From: an uncultured Winogradskyella sp.
GTDB lineage: Bacteria; Bacteroidota; Bacteroidia; Flavobacteriales; Flavobacteriaceae
NCBI GenBank assembly: GCA_913061495.1
Contig: CAJXVG010000004.1
Coordinates: 1-56,154, forward strand
Direction of reading: 5' to 3'
DNA: 56,154 nt
In this document: one piece after another, positions 10,093 through 17,429 of the stretch
How positions within the stretch are numbered: the first letter of the stretch is position 1
Layout: each line of letters begins with the position of its first letter
The notes under the pieces: model-generated
The model's input: only the letters and a program-made list of their open reading frames with translations
The model's database searches: none
What the model was told of the DNA's origin: nothing
Position numbers and translations under genes: made by a program

Positions 10093-11048
10093 TGTTTAAT
10101 AATAGGACTCTTTATAAAGTAGAGCTTTTCCTTTTTGTAGTTAATAATTGTTCTTTTTTGGGAGAAAAATTCAAAGCCAAGGATACCATCGAGATTTGCT
10201 CCAAATACGTTATTCATTTGTTTCAAATTTGTAAGAACAGTTTTCATTGGTCCAAAGTATATTGAGTCACTTAATTTAACTCTAAACAATTTTCCTGCCA
10301 AAACCTTCTTCTTCTTACCGCTGGCACCTGTAAGTTTAAGCGTTTCCCTTGGATAAAAATACTCTAAAATTTCTGAATCACTATTTTCATTAAGCTGATT
10401 GTATTCTGCGGCAGTATCTAATCCAAATCGTACGGCTTTTTCACCCACAAAAGCACTTAGTATAATGGTATGTTTTTTAAGTTTAAAATCAATACTATCC
10501 GCTATCGTTTCTGCATATACTTTTTTTGAGAGCCGTTCTCCATGTTTATCTGTTTTTGTTAAGGTAATTTGACGCAAGTGCATATCTATAAAAATTTCAA
10601 AATCTTTGAGAATACTGTAACCAATAATTCCTAATAGGTTCATCTTTTTTGTTTTTTCGATATGCGATAAATCAATGATATCTGCGTTTAATTTTTTTAA
10701 GTTGATTTCGCTGATACTTAAGCCTTCAAGGTGTTTTTCCTGCACGTTATCAATACTTTGGTGTACTCCGTTTCGTTGATTTCCTTTATGAAAATACTTC
10801 CTTGTGGTTTTAAAATGAATACTGTTTAGTATTAAAGTCTCTGAACCTGTATCAATAATAAAATTCCCTATTTGGTCTAATAATTCGGCTTCGACAACAA
10901 TTAATTGATCTACCACTTTAAAAGGAATACGCGTGGTTGAAGCGTTTAGAATTTCTGCTTTAGAAAAGGTGATAGGAGGTTTAGCTTCTGTAGCGTGAAG
11001 CATAACAGAAATTAACAGTGTAAATATGAGTTGGATTGATCGGTACAT
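10089..11048 (-). CDS. Exported retropepsin-like aspartyl protease
   Basis: A 319-residue protein with an N-terminal signal peptide (about 22 residues) and two pepsin-retropepsin half-domains. The first has the full motif IIDTGSE with Asp66; the second has FGLDTAAEYN with Asp211, where the usual DTG glycine is Ala. Bacterial proteins of this family (aspartyl protease family, clan AA) are often lipoprotein or periplasmic proteases of unknown substrate. It forms a translationally coupled pair with the glycogen-binding-domain lipoprotein downstream. Whether the DTA half is active is unclear. Confidence 0.82.
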   Translation of the reverse strand: MYRSIQLIFTLLISVMLHATEAKPPITFSKAEILNASTTRIPFKVVDQLIVVEAELLDQIGNFIIDTGSETLILNSIHFKTTRKYFHKGNQRNGVHQSIDNVQEKHLEGLSISEINLKKLNADIIDLSHIEKTKKMNLLGIIGYSILKDFEIFIDMHLRQITLTKTDKHGERLSKKVYAETIADSIDFKLKKHTIILSAFVGEKAVRFGLDTAAEYNQLNENSDSEILEYFYPRETLKLTGASGKKKKVLAGKLFRVKLSDSIYFGPMKTVLTNLKQMNNVFGANLDGILGFEFFSQKRTIINYKKEKLYFIKSPIIKH

Positions 11049-11153
11049 ACTATTAAGACTAAAATATATAACTTATTGTTACAAAACGTTTATTTTTTAA
11101 CAATTTTAAACCCAGAAAATAAATTCATAAACAATAATTATTACCTTTATTAT

Positions 11154-11774
11154 ATGGCAAAACTTATTAGAATTTATCCTGAAAATCCGAACCCAAAAGC
11201 TATTAGCGAAGTCGTTAAAGTCTTAAAAAATGGTGGTTTGGTTATATATCCTACAGATACCGTTTATGGTTTGGGATGTGATATTACTAATATAAAAGCA
11301 TTAGAGCGAATCGCTTTAATCAAGGGAGTTAAACTTGAAAAAGCTAATTTTTCATTTATCTGTGAGGATCTTAGTAACCTTAGTGATTATGTAAAACAAA
11401 TAGACACGAGAACTTTCAAAATTCTTAAACGAGCTTTACCAGGTCCATATACATTTGTACTGCCTGGTTCTAAAAATTTGCCTAACCCTTTTAAAAAAAG
11501 AAAAACAGTAGGTATAAGAGTGCCAGATAATTCTATTACACTCGCGATGGTAAAAGCCTTAAGAAACCCAATTGTTTCAACATCTATAAGAGATGAAGAT
11601 GATGTTTTGGAATATACCACAGATCCAGAATTAATTCTTGAAAAATGGGATAATTTAGTGGATATTGTTGTGGACGGAGGTTATGGAGATAACGAAGCTT
11701 CTACTGTAATTGACCTTTCTGAAGATCCACCTTTAGTAATTCGTGAAGGAAAAGGAAGCTTAGAAATTTTTTAG
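11154..11774 (+). CDS. YciO/YrdC/Sua5 family protein
   Basis: A 206-residue protein with the YrdC fold that binds ATP and RNA; TsaC/Sua5 members make threonylcarbamoyl-AMP for the tRNA t6A modification. Family segments PTDTVYGLGCD, LPGPYTFVLPGS and VGIRVPDN are present. In the place where TsaC has an S-x-N motif this protein reads STSIRDED, which fits the YciO paralog better than a true TsaC. I start at 11154 (MAKLIRIYP), the usual family start, not at the earlier in-frame ATG at 11076; TACCTTTA at 11142-11149 is a possible -7 box if a different start were used. It overlaps the convergent MFS gene by 4 bp. Confidence 0.88.
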   Translation: MAKLIRIYPENPNPKAISEVVKVLKNGGLVIYPTDTVYGLGCDITNIKALERIALIKGVKLEKANFSFICEDLSNLSDYVKQIDTRTFKILKRALPGPYTFVLPGSKNLPNPFKKRKTVGIRVPDNSITLAMVKALRNPIVSTSIRDEDDVLEYTTDPELILEKWDNLVDIVVDGGYGDNEASTVIDLSEDPPLVIREGKGSLEIF

Positions 11775-12976
11775 GCAGTTTTCAAGACTCTTTCTTTAGC
11801 ATTGAAATAAAATAAGCCTAAAGAAATTAATCCACAAATTAAAAATCCTGCAAATAAAGGAGTAACAGAACCTTTAACAAAAGTCCCTATGTAATTTGCA
11901 ATAGGCACAGCCATAACGGTTGATATAAATCCATTTAAAGCCGAGCCAATTCCGGCGATATGTCCAATAGGTTCCATAGCCAAAGCCCTGAGGTTTCCAA
12001 ATAAAAACCCGATAGTAAAAAACTGAAGCGCAAAAAAAGTAATTAAAATTTCAATACTTGGATTGCTTCCTGAATTAAAAAGAATTATAAAAAGTAGTGA
12101 AATGGATATAAAACTTATCATAGCAACATGAACAATACGTCGCATGCCAAAACGAACAACTAGTTGGCTGTTCATAAATGTTGCCAAACCTACCGAAATT
12201 GCCAAACTAGCGAAGATAAGCGGAAACTCTTCTGCCATATCATACTGCTTTTCAAAAATACGTTGGGATGTACTAAGATACACCATAAAAGAACCCGTAA
12301 TAAAACCTGAAAGCAGTGTGTATATAACAGCAGATTTAATTTTAAAGAATTCAACCGTACCAGTTTTAAATATTGAAATACGATAAGGGATTTTATATTT
12401 TTCCTTTAAAGTTTCGGGCTGTCTTAACCAAAACCAAAGCATTACCAAAACTCCAAAACAGAGGTTAAAAACAAAAATGGATTTCCAATGAAAATGATTC
12501 ATTATAAATTGCCCAAGCGTTGGTGCAACAACTGGGACAAGTATAAAAACCATAACTACAATAGATAATATTTTTGCCATATAATCTCCATTGTAAGAGT
12601 CTCGTACCATTGCAATTGCCATAGTTCTCGGTGCGGCTAATCCAACACCTTGTAGTACACGCCCTAACAGCATAACTTCAAAGTTTTTTGTGGTAATACA
12701 AATTATAGAAGCAATTATAAATATGATAAAACCTGCATAGACAATTGGTTTTCTGCCCACACTGTCAGATAGTGGGCCAAGTAGTATTTGTCCAAATCCC
12801 AAACCCAAAAAAATACTTGTAATTAATTTAGGGTTGTCAAGAGGGTTGCTTACACTCAAATATTCACCGATCATTGGCAATGCAGGTAGAAGTGCATCTA
12901 TTGTTAGTGCAACAATAGACATAAGCGATGCCATTAAAAAGACAAACTCTATTTGGGATTTTTTTTGATTATTCAT
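11771..12976 (-). CDS. MFS multidrug efflux transporter, Bcr/CflA type
   Basis: About 401 residues with 12 predicted membrane helices, the size and pattern of 12-TMS drug:proton antiporters. The MFS loop motif is visible as GPLSDSVGRKPIVYAG between helices 2 and 3, and the segment VLQGVGLAAPRTMAIAMVRD after helix 4 is typical of the Bcr/CflA subfamily. I start at 12976 (MNNQKK) and not the ATG at 12994, because it gives a short basic N-terminus before helix 1. The gene stands alone and overlaps the YciO-like gene tail to tail. Substrate cannot be predicted. Confidence 0.9.
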   Translation of the reverse strand: MNNQKKSQIEFVFLMASLMSIVALTIDALLPALPMIGEYLSVSNPLDNPKLITSIFLGLGFGQILLGPLSDSVGRKPIVYAGFIIFIIASIICITTKNFEVMLLGRVLQGVGLAAPRTMAIAMVRDSYNGDYMAKILSIVVMVFILVPVVAPTLGQFIMNHFHWKSIFVFNLCFGVLVMLWFWLRQPETLKEKYKIPYRISIFKTGTVEFFKIKSAVIYTLLSGFITGSFMVYLSTSQRIFEKQYDMAEEFPLIFASLAISVGLATFMNSQLVVRFGMRRIVHVAMISFISISLLFIILFNSGSNPSIEILITFFALQFFTIGFLFGNLRALAMEPIGHIAGIGSALNGFISTVMAVPIANYIGTFVKGSVTPLFAGFLICGLISLGLFYFNAKERVLKTA

Positions 12977-13214
12977 TGGGCAAAAGTACGTCAATAATTA
13001 ACTACTTTTATGGGCATGAATTTGTTTTATTGATAGCTGTATCATTAATCTTTATAACTCAGAACTTTCTATCAATGTCAATTGAAATTTTTATAGAATC
13101 AACCCATTATAATCTAATCCATATAAATATTGATTCATTAGCTTAAATTACTTGTGTTTTCAGGGTGTTAAGGTTTAAATATCTTAAATTTACGTAGTAT
13201 AAAAATTATCAAAA

Positions 13215-16109
13215 ATGAAAACTTTTTTAGCCCTAATCATATCTTTTCTATTTGTTCAGCAATCTATTGGGCAGAGACTATCAAATACAACCATAAAAAA
13301 TTTAATAAAAGAATATAAAAACGATGTTAGGGGACCATATTATCGTATAAAATGGTTTTGTGAAGACGGAACCGTTAGAGAACCAAAAGATCCTTGCCCT
13401 GATGATATTGGTGGCGGCATTCAACATGCAACTTTTAAAGAAAGTGCATTAAGTCTTAGAAGAAAGAATCATTTATACTTCGGTGAAATTTTAGCTTCAA
13501 ATGAAATAAAGCCTTTTTTAGATAGAGACGAAAACTTTAACCGCTTAAAACAGTACCAGGTAAATAAATATTTACAAAGTGTAGATAATGGTTGGATTTT
13601 GCAAAAAGGTCAGTTTTACAGAGGCGCCATTCAATCTGAAGATGAAGAAGCTTGGGGAATTACTTTTTTTGAAACTATATTAAGAAATGATGCGTTGTTG
13701 GAGGAAAATTATTATCTCATAAGGCAAGCCTTAAAAGATATTCCACATAATGGAGATTCAAATATTGCCCAGTTAATGCGAAGTCAATCCAAATTAATTT
13801 CAGAAGAATATGAGCCATTTATGGATTTAAGGATTAAAATCCACGGCCAACCAGAAGTAACTGATATTGATAAAGTAGAACGTTTCTATTCTAATAATCT
13901 TTCAAAATTAAACAATGATTTAAAAATAGATTTCGATGAGTTATTAGAAACCATGAAAACTAATTACGCTCCATTGGATTTTAGTGAATTGGAAAAACAA
14001 ATCAATCAACTTCCCTCCCAAAATACGTTAACTAAGCGCATGGAGGAATTTGTTATGATGAATAACAACACTTCCCCTGAAGTCACTATTATAAATATTG
14101 CTGAAATCTTAAATGATATTAGGGAAAGTGTTTTGTCATATTCGTCTTCCAAGGATAGATTAATTATTCTCGATGTTTCTAATGATCTAGAACATTTTCT
14201 ATTGACCAAAACACAAGAATGGCAACCAGATAATCTTCAAGAAAACTTGCATAAAATAATGACTTTGATATGTGCTGCAGATGGAACAGGGCTCATTGAA
14301 GATTGGGAATATAATGCGATTGAAAATCAACTCAACGAAATTTTTTCAAAACAAGATCTAAACGTACAGGATTTATCTGAATTTCTCAATATTTCCCGTG
14401 GTGTAGTTGAGTGGTGTTCTGCAACCGTAAAAGCCAATTATACAGAGATTATTAATACCTATTCAGAATTTGAACCGTTGGCCTATGGATTTATAGATGA
14501 TAAAGTAAGAAGTAGTGTTGCACTTAATTTAGGAGAAACGGTAAGTAACTTAGGCCATTTTTTTGCAAAAGCAACTAACCTAAAAAATGAGGTAGTCGGT
14601 GTAGATAATACCGCTAGTTTTAGAGGATTAAACCCTGGCTACGCACTTGGCGAACTTGTTGTGGTAGATGGTAACCCTGATGCGGTGGAAGTTAATCCCA
14701 AAAATATATATGTTTTTGAAAGACCACCTGCAGATTTAAAACCTGTTGCTGGGATTATGACAGTTTCTGAGGGTAATTTAGTGTCACACGTTCAACTTTT
14801 GGCGCGTAATCTTGGTATACCAAATGCTGCTCTTACTTATAACAACTTAAAATCTTTAAAATCTTACAATGGTAAAAAAGTATTTTATGCCGTTTCAAAT
14901 AGAGGCAGCATAATCTTGAAAGAAGAAGAAGATATGACTTCAACTGAGAAAGAGCTTTTTAGCCAAAAACAACGCAATAAAAATATAATTGAAGTACCAA
15001 CAGAACAGATTAAGTTAAACGAAACCAATGTGGTAAATATGCGTAATGTCGATGCTTCGGATTCAGGTAAACTTTGCGGACCTAAAGCAGCCAATTTGGG
15101 AGAACTAAAAAAGATGTTTCCAGAAAATGTGGTTGAAGGTTTGGTAATACCATTCGGAATTTTTAGAACTCACATGGACCAAGAAATGCCAAACCAATCT
15201 AAAACCTATTGGCAGTACTTAAACGACACTTTTAAGAAAGCTAATGAAATGGAAAAAGATGGTGCTAATGAGTCTGCTGTGGAGAATTTTCAACTTTCGG
15301 CTTTAAATACACTACACAAGTCAATAATTAATATGCCGTTACAAAATGAATTTTTAAATGATTTGAGAAGACAGTTTATTTCCGTCTTTGGAAAAAACAT
15401 TGGTAATGCACCTGTGTTTTTAAGGAGTGATACCAACATGGAAGATTTAAAGGAATTCACAGGAGCAGGACTCAATTTAACCCTTTTCAATATTAAAGAT
15501 GAAAATGAAATTCTTCAAGGCATTAAGCGTGTTTGGGCTTCGGCATATACGGAGCGAAGCTTTAAATGGAGACAAAAATATTTATCAAATCCAGAAAATG
15601 TATTTCCTTCAATATTAATCATTCCAAGTGTGGATGTGGACTATTCTGGAGTAATGATTACCAAAGGAATAAACTTTGGTAACGAAGATGACCTCACGGT
15701 TGCTTTTAGTAGAGGAGCAGGTGGTGCGGTTGATGGGCAATCTGCCGAAACCCGCTTAATAACTAGTAAAACAAATATGTTACTTGCACCAGCAAGACAG
15801 CCAGATTATATTCGTTTGCCTAAAACAGGAGGAACTAAAAATTATTATACCTATTTTAATGAGCCCATTTTAAATGATAACAACATTAAAGATATTAGAG
15901 AGATTGCAAAAAAAGTGAGAGACAAAATGGGGTCTGAATCGAGCACCCAAGCTTTTGATGTGGAGTTTGGTTTTGAAAATAATAAACTGTGGCTTTTTCA
16001 AATTAGACCGTTTGTAGAAAATAAGACAGCAAAAAGCTCTGATTATTTGGCTTCAATTGCACCAAAGATTAACAATAGTAAAGAAATAAACCGTACAGCT
16101 AAATTATAA
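13215..16109 (+). CDS. Exported PEP/pyruvate-dikinase-like enzyme with glucan-water-dikinase (GWD) domain order
   Basis: A 964-residue protein. A signal peptide (MKTFLALIISFLFVQQSIGQ) is followed by a helical region of unknown function (about 30-440), a phosphohistidine swivel domain (about 470-600, His525 in SHVQLLARN) and a C-terminal ATP-grasp domain (about 630-940) with VFLRSDTNMED near 735 and the closing DVEFGF...QIRPF motif. PEP synthase has ATP-grasp first and swivel second; here the swivel precedes the ATP-grasp, as in alpha-glucan water dikinase, and RGLNPGYALGELVV also recalls GWD. That family transfers the beta-phosphate of ATP through His to an acceptor. Export places it outside the cytoplasm, where ATP is scarce. 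Next gene starts 3 nt on. Acceptor unknown. Confidence 0.8.
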   Translation: MKTFLALIISFLFVQQSIGQRLSNTTIKNLIKEYKNDVRGPYYRIKWFCEDGTVREPKDPCPDDIGGGIQHATFKESALSLRRKNHLYFGEILASNEIKPFLDRDENFNRLKQYQVNKYLQSVDNGWILQKGQFYRGAIQSEDEEAWGITFFETILRNDALLEENYYLIRQALKDIPHNGDSNIAQLMRSQSKLISEEYEPFMDLRIKIHGQPEVTDIDKVERFYSNNLSKLNNDLKIDFDELLETMKTNYAPLDFSELEKQINQLPSQNTLTKRMEEFVMMNNNTSPEVTIINIAEILNDIRESVLSYSSSKDRLIILDVSNDLEHFLLTKTQEWQPDNLQENLHKIMTLICAADGTGLIEDWEYNAIENQLNEIFSKQDLNVQDLSEFLNISRGVVEWCSATVKANYTEIINTYSEFEPLAYGFIDDKVRSSVALNLGETVSNLGHFFAKATNLKNEVVGVDNTASFRGLNPGYALGELVVVDGNPDAVEVNPKNIYVFERPPADLKPVAGIMTVSEGNLVSHVQLLARNLGIPNAALTYNNLKSLKSYNGKKVFYAVSNRGSIILKEEEDMTSTEKELFSQKQRNKNIIEVPTEQIKLNETNVVNMRNVDASDSGKLCGPKAANLGELKKMFPENVVEGLVIPFGIFRTHMDQEMPNQSKTYWQYLNDTFKKANEMEKDGANESAVENFQLSALNTLHKSIINMPLQNEFLNDLRRQFISVFGKNIGNAPVFLRSDTNMEDLKEFTGAGLNLTLFNIKDENEILQGIKRVWASAYTERSFKWRQKYLSNPENVFPSILIIPSVDVDYSGVMITKGINFGNEDDLTVAFSRGAGGAVDGQSAETRLITSKTNMLLAPARQPDYIRLPKTGGTKNYYTYFNEPILNDNNIKDIREIAKKVRDKMGSESSTQAFDVEFGFENNKLWLFQIRPFVENKTAKSSDYLASIAPKINNSKEINRTAKL

Positions 16110-16112
16110 GTT

Positions 16113-17417
16113 ATGAAACACACCGTGAAAATTTTAATTGTAATTGCTATTGCTGTATCGTTTGGTTTTACGTTTTATCCCATTGACGGTTATGCCAAAA
16201 CAGGTATAAAGCGTCTCTACCAAATTCAAAAGTTTCAGGCTGATAGTGTACCGTATAATAGAATTCCTGCCGGAGCCTACAAAAAGATGGAAGATATAAA
16301 GCTGAATTTAACTTCAGTTAAAGACAGTCTTGACGATATTTTAGTAGAAGATGAAGATTTTGCTAAGCGTATCAATTCATTATTTCCAAGGGGTAAGTAT
16401 TCTGCTGCCGTAATGGATATGACAAATCCAGATGATTTGAAATACGCTGCTTACAGAGAAAATGCTGGCTATCAACCAGGCAGTGTTGGAAAAATTGCCG
16501 TGTTAAATGCTGTTTTTGATCAGTTGGCAAAAATCTGTCCAGACTCTTGGGAAGATAGAGTTATGTATTTAAAAGATATTAAGGTATCCTCAAGGTATTG
16601 GGGAACAGGTGATCATCATACAGTACCTATTTACGATATAGAAAAAGACAAATTGGTGAAGCGCCAAGTGGTGGCAAGTGATGTATTTTCTTTATACGAA
16701 TGGTTAGACCATATGGTTTCAGTAAGTAACAATGGTGCGGCAAGTGTTATGTATAGAGAAGCAATGTTAATGGCTGCTTTTGAAGCAGATTACGTTAACC
16801 TAACAGAAGAACAAGCAGAAACTTATTTTAAAGAAACACCAAGAGACTCATTAACTAATTTAGCAAATACTGTTGTTAATGAACCTTTACGAAAGATTGG
16901 TATTACAGAAGACGAATGGAGATTGGGTGGTTTGTTCACCCATGGACCTAATAAATTTGTAGGTCGTAAAGGAGGAAGTATTGGCACACCAAAAGGATTA
17001 ATGAAGTTTTTAGTTAAATTGGAACAAGGACAAGTAACAGACGAAAAATCTAGCTTAGAGATGAAACGTTTATTGTATCTTACTGATAGGCGAATTAGAT
17101 ATGCTAAATCTCCACGATTAGATAGTGCAGCCGTTTACTTTAAATCGGGTAGTTTTTATAAATGTGATCGTAATAAAGATCCAGATTGCAAAGCTTACGC
17201 AGGGAATGTATTTAATTATATGAATTCGGTTATTACAGTAGAACACGATGATGGTACGAAATATATTGTATGTTTAATGACCAATGTTTTAAACCGAAAT
17301 TCTGCTGGAGCTCACATGTATTTAGCAAGTAAAATAGATGATTTAATTACCATGGATAATACAAAACCAGAAGTTAAGGAAGAACCTTATAGAGATGATG
17401 AGTATTCAGGTAATTAA
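16113..17417 (+). CDS. Exported serine hydrolase, class A beta-lactamase fold
   Basis: A 434-residue protein with an N-terminal signal or anchor segment (residues 5-22). Penicillin-recognising motifs appear in order: S-x-x-K as SVGK (Ser124, Lys127), S-x-N as SNN (205-207) and K-S/T-G as KSG (344-346). It is longer than true class A beta-lactamases (about 290 residues) and has an insertion between the first two motifs, so drug hydrolysis is doubtful; an envelope peptidase, esterase or non-hydrolytic binder is as likely. It follows the dikinase gene by 3 nt, and a homologous hydrolase sits with the nucleotide-carrier gene on the opposite strand, tying the two operons together. Confidence 0.82.
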   Translation: MKHTVKILIVIAIAVSFGFTFYPIDGYAKTGIKRLYQIQKFQADSVPYNRIPAGAYKKMEDIKLNLTSVKDSLDDILVEDEDFAKRINSLFPRGKYSAAVMDMTNPDDLKYAAYRENAGYQPGSVGKIAVLNAVFDQLAKICPDSWEDRVMYLKDIKVSSRYWGTGDHHTVPIYDIEKDKLVKRQVVASDVFSLYEWLDHMVSVSNNGAASVMYREAMLMAAFEADYVNLTEEQAETYFKETPRDSLTNLANTVVNEPLRKIGITEDEWRLGGLFTHGPNKFVGRKGGSIGTPKGLMKFLVKLEQGQVTDEKSSLEMKRLLYLTDRRIRYAKSPRLDSAAVYFKSGSFYKCDRNKDPDCKAYAGNVFNYMNSVITVEHDDGTKYIVCLMTNVLNRNSAGAHMYLASKIDDLITMDNTKPEVKEEPYRDDEYSGN

Positions 17418-17429
17418 ACGTAAATAATG

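Noticed and set aside
12928-13146. 72-codon plus-strand frame between the MFS and dikinase genes
   Set aside because: It overlaps the antisense of the MFS start and has no family-like features; the 12977-13214 interval holds only AT-rich leader DNA with a weak -7-like TAAATTTA at 13185-13192.
13215-16109. PEP synthase for gluconeogenesis
   Set aside because: A signal peptide, the swivel-before-ATP-grasp order and lack of the C-terminal PEP-binding barrel argue against it.
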